59,385 nt of DNA from Acidimicrobiaceae bacterium (GCA_009843915.1 VYCM01000011.1:1-59385), one strand, 5' to 3'; shown: positions 37,190-45,434, counted from the stretch's first letter. The notes: generated from the sequence alone by a model not told the origin. A program made the numbers and translations.

Positions 37190-38352
37190 TCCTTGGGAGG
37201 TACGACGACGCGAGGGCCTTCAAGCCGGAATCGGTGGAGGAAGGAATCGGATTCTGAGGTGTATTGCCCTGTGCGTCGCCGCCATTCCATCACGGCTAGG
37301 CACGCCGCCATCGCATTCACTTCTGGGAGCTGGACGTTTCGATAACCGGGAAGATCACCACGAGCGCGCGCATTCGGTACGGCATCCTTCCACTCCATGG
37401 AGCCTGCTGGGTAGAAGCTCGTGGTTATTGCACCACTGATGGCGGCGCCGTCCACCGTGATGCTCACACCGGAATCTATGAACGGGATCCCTGCCTCCGA
37501 GAGTGCCTCGTAGACGGCATCCTGACGCGGCGAATCGCTGTCAGGCAGCTGGTCGATACACACGAAGGCAAAGTCAATGGGGTGATCCGAGAGGAACCCA
37601 GCAAACTGCAGTGTGCTGTCCACCCGGATGGCGTGGGCGTGGATGCCCTCCCGGAGGGACGAGTACTTGGCGTGGTAGTAGGCGACCTTGCTGAGAGGCT
37701 CGCTGTGTTGCGACTCAATCTCGTCGGTGGTCGGCGCTCCCGGTGCGCGCATGAAGTTGTGCCAGTCGAAGTCGTCGGAATCCAGAAGATGGATCTCGGC
37801 AGGCGTCTTGACCAGGAGGTCCAGGATGTAGGCACCCGTACCGCCTGCGCCGATGATGGCGATGCGATGACCGCGGATTCTGTCCTGAACGGGGCCGATC
37901 CCGGATCGTTCTTCAAAGGTATTGCCTATCTTGAACGGGTCAGGGGCTGCATGAAACGATGAGCCATGACCGGCCTCGAAGACGGCACCCACTATCCGCT
38001 TCGCGTACCGATAGACCACCTCCCTCGCTGAGTGATCGTCTTGATCCTTCTTCTTGATGGAAATGTCAGACCATGTATGTTCATCACCGGCAAGCCAGCG
38101 CTTAAGGGGTGTGCCATCTGCGTAGTAGACACGTCCGTCCTGCGCTTCATCAGTCCTGATGCGGACTGCATGGACAGCACCACCTATCCGGTCGTTTGGT
38201 CTTCCGCTCCCGGGGTCACGGGATTTCTCGATTTGGCAGGAACCAACTTCCCCGTTCTTCAGCAGGCAGGGAACACCAAGTGCGCGAACCACATCGTGGT
38301 CTTCTACGACCGTGAAGCTGACCTGCTTAGCGAACGCGTCGAGGTGGTCCAT
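37186..38352 (-). CDS. ThiF/E1-like adenylyltransferase of a prokaryotic ubiquitin-like system
   Basis: A 388-residue protein with two parts: an N-terminal domain (~1-155) resembling that placed before ThiF in multiubiquitin operons (probably DUF6791), and an E1 adenylation domain with GAGGTG (168-173), HLLDSDDFDWHNFMRAPGAP (D191, N199, R202 region), FVCIDQ and IPFIDSGVSITVDG, and a final YRNVQLPEVNAMAACLAVMEW. No CxxC zinc pairs are seen. It should adenylate the C-terminus of the ubiquitin-like protein encoded just upstream; stop and start share bases (TAATG). No separate E2 or JAB protease gene is next to it. Confidence 0.82.
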   Translation of the reverse strand: MDHLDAFAKQVSFTVVEDHDVVRALGVPCLLKNGEVGSCQIEKSRDPGSGRPNDRIGGAVHAVRIRTDEAQDGRVYYADGTPLKRWLAGDEHTWSDISIKKKDQDDHSAREVVYRYAKRIVGAVFEAGHGSSFHAAPDPFKIGNTFEERSGIGPVQDRIRGHRIAIIGAGGTGAYILDLLVKTPAEIHLLDSDDFDWHNFMRAPGAPTTDEIESQHSEPLSKVAYYHAKYSSLREGIHAHAIRVDSTLQFAGFLSDHPIDFAFVCIDQLPDSDSPRQDAVYEALSEAGIPFIDSGVSITVDGAAISGAITTSFYPAGSMEWKDAVPNARARGDLPGYRNVQLPEVNAMAACLAVMEWRRRTGQYTSESDSFLHRFRLEGPRVVVPPKE

Positions 38353-38600
38353 TACGAGACGTGTTCAGGGTCCACTGAGAAGCTGGTCCCGTCCTTCACG
38401 TCGACGGTCTTCCCCGGCAAGAGGACTCCGTCTTCGCCCTTAAGGTCGTCTTGGTAGTCGATGCCGGGTGTGCCGATGATGTGGATTCCTTCGGATTCGT
38501 GAAGCTTGTTCCAGATCTCGACGATCTCCTTGTAAGTGACAGTGGGGCCTTTGACCTTGTATTCGCGGCCGCTCACGATGATTTCAGTGTCACCGTTCAT
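38352..38600 (-). CDS. Single-domain ubiquitin-like protein (multiubiquitin family)
   Basis: This 82-residue protein is a beta-grasp candidate of the Multi_ubiq type: IIVSGREYKVKGPTVTYKEIVEIWNKL, then HIIGTPGIDYQDD, then GVLLPGKTVDVKDGTSFSVDP. Known relatives usually carry two or more such domains; this has one. It ends DPEHVS, without a Gly-Gly tail. GGAGGT 6 bases before the ATG is a strong ribosome-binding site. It is the first gene of the overlapping Ubl-E1-DUF6527 operon and the likely modifier protein. Confidence 0.78.
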   Translation of the reverse strand: MNGDTEIIVSGREYKVKGPTVTYKEIVEIWNKLHESEGIHIIGTPGIDYQDDLKGEDGVLLPGKTVDVKDGTSFSVDPEHVS

Positions 38601-38947
38601 TGGATGTACCTCCGTTGATTTCGGAATTGGTTGCTGACAGCACGAGTTCTCGTCTGCAGATGCGGTCAGGTGCTGCCCCGACGCGTTCCGTGCATCGCTT
38701 AGGGTCGACCACCATGGAAAATGCCATGATCTCGGCCCGGGTCCGCACTACACTGCGACCCGATGCATGTTCAGTGCGGAGCGCGAGGACGTGCAAGCCT
38801 TCGGGGGTGCACACGGCGGGACGCCTCGCCTTGGAGGCTCCGCCCGCACACCCGAGGATGCCATCTTGACGACAAAACTCTCGCATGGCTTAATCTTATC
38901 ACACGCTATTCCTCCTATGCGCGTGACTGCTGACCATATTTTCCGGA
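38601..38947. other. Divergent promoter region between the ubiquitin-like operon and the XRE-ImmA gene
   Basis: Holds an A/T-richer stretch at about 38888-38945 suited to promoters in both directions. A minus-strand frame at 38590-38886 (98 codons) overlaps the ubiquitin-like start and shows no recognisable protein features, so I do not call it. Confidence 0.4.
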
Positions 38948-40138
38948 ATGCCCCCTCACCTGGCAGATCCTGGTGATCCAGTTGGCAGCGACCAGCAACA
39001 TGAACGGGGCCAGGTGACGCAGCGGCCGGCCGCGGAGTTGCTGGAGATGGCCCGGAGCGTGTCGCCGGTGTTCTCCGGCTCTCGACTAGTAGCGATGCGA
39101 GAACTGCTTGGGCGGACGCAAGGTGACGTGGCTGCTGCCACCGGGATCAGCCCGTCGGCCCTTAGCCAGGCCGAGCGTGGGGACACGACCTTGTCCGCGG
39201 CCAACATCGTCCGGGTCGCGTCGTTTCTTGAGGTGCCGCCCGCCGCCTTCGTTGAGCAGCCTGAGCCTCAAGTAGCTCTGATTCCTCAGTTCCGACATCT
39301 GCGCCGCACGCCCAAGCGTGAGCAGCGCCAAGCCAAGCAACTCGTGTACGCCACGGCACAGGTTGCCCAGGTGCTTCAGCAGTCCGTTCAATTCCCTGAG
39401 CCGTTCGAGTGCGACGAAGCTGTCGATCCCGACCTACCCATCGAGGAGGCCAAGAAAAAGGTCGAGCGGGCCGCAGCCCAAGCCAGGGAAGCCCTGGACG
39501 TACCGCCCGACGATCCCATCGGTGACGATGTCATGGGCCTCCTAGAGGCCGGCGGGATCACCGTCGTAAGAGATCCAGACACCGGCGAGGACATCGACGC
39601 ATACTCCGCGATAGTTGATGACCTGCCAATCATCGTGCTCTACGGTGGAGACGACTGTGTTTGGGATCGTGACAATTACAACCTCGCCCATGAACTAGGG
39701 CATCTTGTGATGCACCGCGGAACCCAACGCGACCCAGGCACACGAACCGTCGAAGCGCAGGCCCACCGCTTCGCTGGAGCATTCCTCGGTCCAAAGAAAG
39801 CAATACGGTCGCAGCTACCCACTGATCTGGACTGGGGCCGTTACCTCCAACTAAAGCGCACCTGGGGTCTGTCGATGGCGGCTCTCGTACGCCGGGCGAA
39901 AGACCTCAACGTGATCGATGACGCGACCTACACGCGAGCGATGAAGCAGCGCAGCTCGTACGGCTGGCGCTTCAAAGAACCGGGATCTAAGGACCGCGCT
40001 GTGCCAGAACCGCAGTACCTCAAGCTTGCGGCATCTCTATCCGGTATGTCCGCTGAGCAGCTCGCGGACCGCACCTACCTGCCCACCCGAGTGGTGGAGC
40101 GGATCATCGGCAAGCCGCTCCCCTCGCTGGTGGCCTGA
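38948..40138 (+). CDS. XRE-family regulator fused to ImmA/IrrE (M78) metallopeptidase domain
   Basis: A 396-residue protein: an N-terminal helix-turn-helix (residues ~45-100, LVAMRELLGRTQGDVAAATGISPSALSQAERG), a central helical region, and an M78 peptidase domain with HELGH (NLAHELGHLVMH) and a later EAQAHRFAGAFL Glu region. ImmR/ImmA and IrrE proteins of this kind cleave repressors in mobile elements or stress responses. GTG at 39014 (VTQRPAAELLEMAR) is an alternative start. It is divergent from the ubiquitin-like operon and is its likely regulator, by position only. Confidence 0.85.
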   Translation: MPPHLADPGDPVGSDQQHERGQVTQRPAAELLEMARSVSPVFSGSRLVAMRELLGRTQGDVAAATGISPSALSQAERGDTTLSAANIVRVASFLEVPPAAFVEQPEPQVALIPQFRHLRRTPKREQRQAKQLVYATAQVAQVLQQSVQFPEPFECDEAVDPDLPIEEAKKKVERAAAQAREALDVPPDDPIGDDVMGLLEAGGITVVRDPDTGEDIDAYSAIVDDLPIIVLYGGDDCVWDRDNYNLAHELGHLVMHRGTQRDPGTRTVEAQAHRFAGAFLGPKKAIRSQLPTDLDWGRYLQLKRTWGLSMAALVRRAKDLNVIDDATYTRAMKQRSSYGWRFKEPGSKDRAVPEPQYLKLAASLSGMSAEQLADRTYLPTRVVERIIGKPLPSLVA

Positions 40139-40553
40139 CGATCATCCAGCCGTCCACCTAGGCAGGTCAGCCTCCAAGTCGTCTGACGTGCAGGCATGTG
40201 CGCCGACTATCAGGAAGCCTCCGTGCGCGCCCCGGGTGGCCTCGTGTGCGCTCCAGAGGGCCGCATGGCCTACAGGTCGCAGCACCAGGGCGCAGCGCCT
40301 ACAGCATCTAGCCGTGGCCGCGGAGCGCAACTTCGGGTGTCTTCTGGAGGCCCGTGGAGGGTGGTGCCGACGGCAGCCAGGAGCTGGTCGAGGCGCTCCA
40401 AGTATGGGGTCTGACGTGGGGCCTTGCAGATTCTGTCGCGTCTGAGCGAGGGCGGTGAGGTTGGCGGGCGGTTGTCTGCCAGAGGACTGGTGGTTGCCTT
40501 CGGCTCGACTACACGAAAGGCAAGCATTCATGCGCAGTCAACGAGAGAAGGAC
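40139..40553. other. Leader region with repeat copy A, upstream of the 188-residue paralogue
   Basis: Holds repeat copy A (40211-40289) and, from about 40280 to 40430, a stretch clearly similar to 50575-50705 (shared GCGCAACTTCG, CTGGAGGCCCG and GGGTCTGAC blocks). Both lie before paralogous genes. It may contain a regulatory leader. Confidence 0.5.
40211..40289 (+). repeat. Interspersed ~75-bp repeat, copy A
   Basis: Shares the blocks AGCCTCCGTG, GGCCTCGTGT, CGCTCCAGA and TGGCCTACAGG with copies B and C. It lies 73 bases after the XRE-ImmA gene. Confidence 0.65.
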
Positions 40554-41120
40554 ATGGACATCCGGCAGGCCATCCTCCGACAATGTCGCTTCGCGATGGA
40601 GGAGAACTGGAACCGGATGATGCTCGGCGCGTACGCGTGGGCCAGCGAGCGTGGCATCAGCGAGTGCGAACTCCACACCCGCGAGTTGTGGTGGGATCAC
40701 CTCACCGCCACGTGGCTCAACCTCGGCACGCCAGACGACAAGGTCGAGTGGCCCTGCGGTATCACCGTCGCGGACGTCGTGATTCGCGACGTCTACACGC
40801 TCGCCCATTCCACACACGCAAACTTGACCCCGAACCAGCACGCAACCTTGTGGGCCGAGCACTACCCGCTAGACCCACCAGAGGAGCAATGCTGGTGGGT
40901 GACAGACCGAGATTGGCTGACGGTGCTCGACTGTCTAGTCAGCGCAGCGTTGACCGAAGATGCGGCAACCGCGACCGTCGCCCTGGTGAGCAACAGCCAG
41001 GGCGAGAAGCAGCTCTGGGTGGAGCTGCGCGAATCCGGGATTCAGAAGTTCAAGCGGCCGAGTCTCGCGGTCGACACCCCCAGCCCGCCGTCGATGAACG
41101 GTAGTTCTCCTAACTCCTGA
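40554..41120 (+). CDS. Unknown protein, paralogue 1 of a two-member family in this island
   Basis: A 188-residue soluble protein with no recognised family. It is clearly related to the gene at 50854: shared segments include ELxxREL, WLNLGTPDDKVEWPCGITVADVVIRD here versus WRNLGSPASRVRWPSDITLADVRLRD there, and LWVELRESGIQKF versus FWLELNQSGIKKL. The ATG at 40554 follows GAGAGAAGG; ATG at 40530 is a less likely start. The two genes also share upstream sequence. Rich in Trp and acidic residues. Confidence 0.7.
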   Translation: MDIRQAILRQCRFAMEENWNRMMLGAYAWASERGISECELHTRELWWDHLTATWLNLGTPDDKVEWPCGITVADVVIRDVYTLAHSTHANLTPNQHATLWAEHYPLDPPEEQCWWVTDRDWLTVLDCLVSAALTEDAATATVALVSNSQGEKQLWVELRESGIQKFKRPSLAVDTPSPPSMNGSSPNS

Positions 41121-41181
41121 GCCTCCGTGTCGGCCACCAAGGCCCGCGTGTCCGCTCTCTGCGGCCTGGTGGCCTACAAGG
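41115..41181 (+). repeat. Interspersed ~75-bp repeat, copy B
   Basis: More diverged copy sharing GAGCCTCCGTGTCGGCC, CGTGTCCGCTC and TGGCCTACA with copy C. It starts at the stop codon of paralogue 1. Confidence 0.6.
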
Positions 41182-41330
41182 GTCTGAGTGCCCTACAGGT
41201 TCTGGCTCAGCGCCGGGACGTGACGCAGGCCGCGTAGCCTTAGTTGCCGCTGGTCGAGGTCAGATCAGTGTCTGAGCCTTCGTCGAAAGCGTGGGAACTC
41301 AGTAGAGGGTGCCATTCAGTCCGCTTGCGC

Positions 41331-42296
41331 TCAGGCGCAGGACTCGCGAAGCGATTCCTTGAAGGCGGTGTAGCCGGGCGAGCCTGCGACTGTCTCCCAT
41401 AGCAGAGATGCGAGGTTCCGGTACTCGTTCCACTCGCGCTCAATCTCTGCTATGCGTCTCTCAAGCTCCTTCTCTACCGCCTCGTGAGCTTCCTGCGCCT
41501 CTCGTTCCTTCGCCAGCCGTTCGTCTCGTTCTTGGTCTGACTCCTCCGGATTCTCCTCCGGTGGTCCCGTCAACTCCACACCTAGCTCATGCCTCACCTC
41601 GTCCTCTAGTCCCCGTAGTGCCGTGTCCGGGTGCTCTGGAAGAGGTTCGTCTGCGGGGACTGCGTCGGATGCCGCCGCCACAGCCGGATCAGCAGCGATG
41701 AGAGCTTCCCACGCACGCTCAAGGGCGACTCCCTCTGTGCCGGTAGTGACTGATCCTCTGGCCCGGTGGAGCTGCTCGATAGCTGCTTCCGCGGCTCGCG
41801 TATGGTCCGAGCCCAGAACGTAGAGCTGATCGTAGGCGTCGAAGTAGGCGTCAGTGGCCTCCGCTCTGTCCAGTTCATCGGTGGCCAAGTCCTGAGCACG
41901 CTGAGCTTCCTCCAGTGCGGCTTCGCCAGCCGCCAGCGCGACAGCGGCCTTGTCACGCTCATCCCACACCCTCTGGATGTCTGCGCACCAATCGAAGCGA
42001 TTTCCCAGCCGCACCTGCTCGGAGGCCGCGGTTATGGTCGGAGCGGCCATCGCGTCGGATTCGTCCGAGCCACTCCGCTCGGCGGTGGTGGAAGTGGCTG
42101 AGGAGTCACGTTCGGCCGTGATCTCGATTTCTGCATCGATGGCAATCGAGTCCGGCTCGTCATCGCCGCCGCAGGCGCTCAGTAGGCCGAGCACTAGGGA
42201 CAGCAACGCCGCCAAGGCCAGCCCGTTGGTGACATGTCCTCTCCTGGTCAGCGCCCTGTCGCGGCCTGGATGGTCATCGTGTGGCTCGGCTGGCAT
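41331..42296 (-). CDS. Putative lipoprotein with coiled-coil domain, unknown
   Basis: About 321 residues. Start chosen at ATG 42296 because a structured leader with GGAGGGAG ends there. A membrane/signal segment (LALAALLSLVLGLLSAC) ends in a lipobox with Cys near residue 41, then an acidic Ser/Thr-rich linker, and two coiled-coil regions (DERDKAAVALAAGEAALEEAQRAQ, and ERLAKEREAQEAHEAVEKELERRIAEIEREW) flanking a charged middle. No catalytic motif seen. Probably anchored outside the membrane. Its leader is shared with the exported-protein gene at 56060-56758. Confidence 0.7.
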   Translation of the reverse strand: MPAEPHDDHPGRDRALTRRGHVTNGLALAALLSLVLGLLSACGGDDEPDSIAIDAEIEITAERDSSATSTTAERSGSDESDAMAAPTITAASEQVRLGNRFDWCADIQRVWDERDKAAVALAAGEAALEEAQRAQDLATDELDRAEATDAYFDAYDQLYVLGSDHTRAAEAAIEQLHRARGSVTTGTEGVALERAWEALIAADPAVAAASDAVPADEPLPEHPDTALRGLEDEVRHELGVELTGPPEENPEESDQERDERLAKEREAQEAHEAVEKELERRIAEIEREWNEYRNLASLLWETVAGSPGYTAFKESLRESCA

Positions 42297-42435
42297 GGTG
42301 GCTCCCTCCGGTGCGGGTTGGGCTTTCGTGCCAGCGAATGCCTGTGACCGAGCCGGAGGGGGCCATGGCGAGGCCCACCCGCGGTGGTCCCCGGTCACTG
42401 ATGGGAGTTGGCTAAGGCTCCCGACATTCGCTGGC
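42297..42435 (-). promoter_or_regulatory. Structured 5' leader (candidate translational riboswitch), copy 1
   Basis: A 139-nt leader. Helices (plus-strand coordinates): P1 42330-42340/42425-42435; P2 42403-42407/42418-42422; P3 42344-42350/42392-42398; P4 42313-42323/42373-42382; and 42304-42311/42353-42360, in which the ribosome-binding site (GGAGGG) pairs with CCCTCC. P1 and P3 cross P4 and the last helix, so the fold is a pseudoknot or a switch. The copy at 56759-56899 keeps all five helices with different sequences in most of them. Confidence 0.75.
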
Positions 42436-42442
42436 GAGCGGC

Positions 42443-42471
42443 ACCGTAGCGGTAGCCGTCGGAGGGGGCAA
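42443..42471 (-). promoter_or_regulatory. Promoter of structured leader copy 1
   Basis: On the minus strand: TTGCCC (-35), 17 bp, TACGGT (-10), 7 bases before the first P1 nucleotide, so transcription should start at P1. Confidence 0.65.
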
Positions 42472-42608
42472 GCTCCTCGCCCGGCTGGTAGCTAGCGGGA
42501 GCGGTGCGCTGCCACGGATGTTGCGGGCATGGCCGCGCACTCCCTATGTGGCCGGGAGGCGCTGTTGCTTTCTGGGCGAGCTGCTGCGGACTGGTCCTCT
42601 AGCCTGAG

Positions 42609-43151
42609 ATGATGACCGACAACTTCAACAAGGCGCTGCCCTACCTCAAGTCGCTCTCAGTCCTTGAACTGCTTCGAGTCCATCGTTGGACGCTCCACAA
42701 GCTCTACGACCTTAAGGTCGTCCGAACATTGAATGCGCCGCAAGCAGATTGGGCTGAGAGATTGGTAGCGAAGGCATACAGGGGGAAACGTGCCGAATCC
42801 AGCGCAAAGGGCTATGACATAATCGCCAGCGACCAGTCACTATTGCAGGTCAAGTCGACAGTCATCGGTAAGCGCAAGAGAAGGTGGAGCAACTCTTCAT
42901 CGTTCCGGTCAGAGAAATTTAACAAGCTAGTCGTCGTGATATTCGATGCTGAAGATCTGAGCGTAAGGAGAGCGGCAGAATTCTCACGCGACGAAATTCA
43001 GCATAATCTAAGGTATCAGGAGTATGTCAACGGTTCAAGGCTGGTGATCAGGGATTCACTCATGGACGCTGGTGTAGATGTCACTGCCCGTCTTCAGCAG
43101 GCAGCGAAGGCGATTGACAGAGAAACGGATGTCGCGCTATGCGAGAGGTAA
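42609..43151 (+). CDS. PD-(D/E)XK nuclease-like protein (DUF6998-like)
   Basis: A 180-residue protein with a likely nuclease core: E50 in WAERLVAK, D70 in KGYDIIA, and Q80-V-K82 in LLQVKST, spaced like a PD-(D/E)XK site in which Q replaces the acidic residue. A helical N-terminus precedes it. I believe it belongs to DUF6998, but cannot search. The A/T-richer composition shows recent transfer. First gene of a cassette with a 53-residue zinc-ribbon gene and a second nuclease-like gene. Confidence 0.65.
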   Translation: MMTDNFNKALPYLKSLSVLELLRVHRWTLHKLYDLKVVRTLNAPQADWAERLVAKAYRGKRAESSAKGYDIIASDQSLLQVKSTVIGKRKRRWSNSSSFRSEKFNKLVVVIFDAEDLSVRRAAEFSRDEIQHNLRYQEYVNGSRLVIRDSLMDAGVDVTARLQQAAKAIDRETDVALCER

Positions 43152-43201
43152 ATCCGACATCTTGTTCCACCACAAATTATTAGAAGGAAAGGGAACGACC
43201 G

Positions 43202-43363
43202 ATGAATTGTAGTTTCTGTTCAGAAGCCTATGAGGTTAAAGGAAGCCGGCTAAACTTACGAAAGCCCGGGTTGTGTCCTCCCTGCGCACGTATGGTTATC
43301 ATTGAAGAACAGATCATCGGATGCACCGCAGAAATCAGAGATCTGCTCGTACGGCCCAAGTAG
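43202..43363 (+). CDS. Small zinc-ribbon protein, 53 residues
   Basis: A short gene starting MNCSFCSEAYEVKG, then LCPPCARMVIIEEQIIGC and a LLVRPK end. Two CxxC pairs (C3/C6 and C25/C28) form a probable zinc ribbon or knuckle, followed by one helix. AAAGGGAACG precedes the ATG. It lies between the two nuclease-like genes, 50 bases after the first and 14 before the second, so it is probably one operon. No family is known to me. Confidence 0.65.
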   Translation: MNCSFCSEAYEVKGSRLNLRKPGLCPPCARMVIIEEQIIGCTAEIRDLLVRPK

Positions 43364-43377
43364 CCTGAGAGGACGCT

Positions 43378-44604
43378 ATGGCTGGACCACTGTTTCGAGA
43401 TCTTGAACTGGACGATCTACTGGCAGAACAGCAGAGAAAGATCGCAAGAGAGATTGACTCTATATCTGAGGAACGGCTACTGAAGTCATCTCACTCAGAT
43501 CTACACAGTTACATGCTGGAGCGTTACTTGGTGACCCCGATTGAGATCGACGAAGATGGCATTCGGATAGAATACGGTGATGTACAAGTGGATGTGAGTC
43601 ACCGGTACAGTCATATGGTCGGGGATAGAATCTTACCCACGAGAGTTACGGGTACGAGATTCCTCTATTTCGTACCAACAACAGGAGCGACCTCGCTGCT
43701 TAGGTGTCGTCCTTCTACATACTCACTTGACGGAGGGATCGACGCGTCATATCAAGATGATGAGTTGGTCTTCGTCTATGACCGCACATCTGAAGAGGCC
43801 ACTGGTGTTGGTGACGAGTTCAAACGCGATCTGAAGCGACTCAAACAGTACCTAGGTTGGGCGGCACAGGATGTGCGACAACACAACCAGGAGATCGAAG
43901 AGCAGATTGATCGATGGCTGTCCGCGCGGCGCGAGAAGGTTCTCCATGATCGAAATATCGTAGCGAATCTGGGCTATCCCCTGAGGCGAAGTTCTGGAGT
44001 GCCTAAGACCTATGTGACACCGAAGGTAAAGCGGAAGGTCGCATCGAAGCTGCCCAGTGTGTCAACGGAGCCGTTTGAGCCTGAACCCGCTCTTGACATG
44101 GAGAACTATGAGCATATCTTGTCAGTTGTGGGCAACATGGTCTTGGTCATGGAAAGAAGCCCTCGGGCCTTTCGCGAAATGAAGGAGGAGGATCTGAGGC
44201 ATCACTTCCTGGTACAGCTCAATGGCCAGTACGAAGGATGCGCTACGGGAGAGACCTTCAACTATGAGGGTAGGACAGACATTCTCATTAGGGAGGGCCA
44301 CAAGAACGTCTTCATTGCAGAGTGCAAGTTCTGGACGGGGCCGTCCGGCATGCGTCGTGCAGTCGACCAGCTCTTGGGCTACACGAGCTGGCGGGACACC
44401 AAGACAGCCCTCTTGATATTCAACCGCGACAGGAAGATGTCCACCGTCTTGGAGAAGATTCCGGACGTAGTGAAGGGCCACATCAACTTCAAGAAGGAGG
44501 TCGCTTGCGACCTAGAGTCTGGGTTCCGGTTCATCCTGGGACATCGTAATGATTCGAATCGAGAGGTCATACTCACCGTCCTAGCGTTCGATGTGCCGGT
44601 CTGA
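43378..44604 (+). CDS. PD-(D/E)XK endonuclease-like protein
   Basis: A 408-residue protein. The N-terminal ~200 residues are charged and partly helical (EEQIDRWLSARREKVLHDR), a basic linker follows, and the C-terminal ~160 residues form a restriction-endonuclease fold: EEDLRHHFLVQLNGQYEG, then D301 in EGRTDILI and E315-C-K317 in FIAECKFW, the metal-binding triad, and a later DQLLGYTSWRDTKTALLIF. It probably cuts DNA or RNA in defence, but no methylase or helicase is adjacent. Part of the 42.6-44.6 kb cassette. Confidence 0.7.
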   Translation: MAGPLFRDLELDDLLAEQQRKIAREIDSISEERLLKSSHSDLHSYMLERYLVTPIEIDEDGIRIEYGDVQVDVSHRYSHMVGDRILPTRVTGTRFLYFVPTTGATSLLRCRPSTYSLDGGIDASYQDDELVFVYDRTSEEATGVGDEFKRDLKRLKQYLGWAAQDVRQHNQEIEEQIDRWLSARREKVLHDRNIVANLGYPLRRSSGVPKTYVTPKVKRKVASKLPSVSTEPFEPEPALDMENYEHILSVVGNMVLVMERSPRAFREMKEEDLRHHFLVQLNGQYEGCATGETFNYEGRTDILIREGHKNVFIAECKFWTGPSGMRRAVDQLLGYTSWRDTKTALLIFNRDRKMSTVLEKIPDVVKGHINFKKEVACDLESGFRFILGHRNDSNREVILTVLAFDVPV

Positions 44605-44744
44605 GGCTGGATGACTCCCTTCGTTTCTGGCGGGGATCCCAGGAGTCACCACAGCCTCACGAGCACCCTATTGCTTCCGACAGCCATCGAACAACCCTGA
44701 CGTATACCTTCGAAGCACAGCGAGCATGTCTTTCGCTCGATTGC

Positions 44745-45434
44745 TCAAACGCCCAAGAACTTGTTGTTCAACTCCGATGTTCGGAACGCAAGTGTGATAT
44801 CGCGTATATCTCCGATGTTCAATATGAGCGGATCATCTCCAACGGTACGCGTATCGATCACGAACCGGTATTCCCTTTGGTAGCTGTAGCGATCTTGTTT
44901 CCAAAAGGCTGCCTCAACATCGAAGTGATGGCCATGGTAGATATCAGGATTGTAGTAGTTGACTCCTGCGCACCGCATTCGATAGTCGTTAGCTGTCACT
45001 GCCTTCCCTATGCGACGAATGAATTCGCTGACATTGTTTATGACGACTGCGTATTGTCCTAGCGAGAAGCATGACCCAGGAAACGCAAGTTGTGACCTTG
45101 TTCCTATGGGGATTTCCTCCGGCATATGCTTCAGTTCGTCTTTGGTAAGGCATCCGGCATAGGTGCAATAGATGTTGAGATAGTTGAGCCAGTTCCAGTG
45201 CATCTCGACAGGCCCTGCCAGGTCAGGCGTCAGGTTCCAGCCGTTGATCACGAGGCTGCTGATCCTGTCCGGCTGATGCCAAGCAATCGCACCTTCGTGC
45301 CGATCCAGCCGCCCGGAGGCATCCTCGTCCTCCATCTGCTTGAACCATGACAGCCTCTTGGCATGGATCTTGCCATCGAGGAGATCTTGGACGTATGCCT
45401 CCTTGGTGAGGAACTTGACAAGGAAAAGGATCAT
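44745..45434 (-). CDS. Unknown protein, 229 residues
   Basis: Starts MILFLVKFLTKEAYVQDLLDGKIHAKRLSWFKQMED, then DRHEGAIAWHQPD, a Trp/Tyr-rich middle and an end with YSYQREYRFVIDT and DIRDITLAFRT. The frame extends to 45545, but the sequence before ATG 45434 is arginine-rich and unlike the rest. The pattern (small N-terminal Leu/Tyr strand, REYRFVID near the end) recalls island proteins of unknown role, perhaps with an ADP-ribosyltransferase-like fold; this is a guess. Low-GC, transferred. Confidence 0.6.
   Translation of the reverse strand: MILFLVKFLTKEAYVQDLLDGKIHAKRLSWFKQMEDEDASGRLDRHEGAIAWHQPDRISSLVINGWNLTPDLAGPVEMHWNWLNYLNIYCTYAGCLTKDELKHMPEEIPIGTRSQLAFPGSCFSLGQYAVVINNVSEFIRRIGKAVTANDYRMRCAGVNYYNPDIYHGHHFDVEAAFWKQDRYSYQREYRFVIDTRTVGDDPLILNIGDIRDITLAFRTSELNNKFLGV

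Noticed and set aside
38590-38886. 98-codon minus-strand frame upstream of the ubiquitin-like gene
   Set aside because: No recognisable features; it overlaps the promoter region and the strong ribosome-binding site of the next gene.
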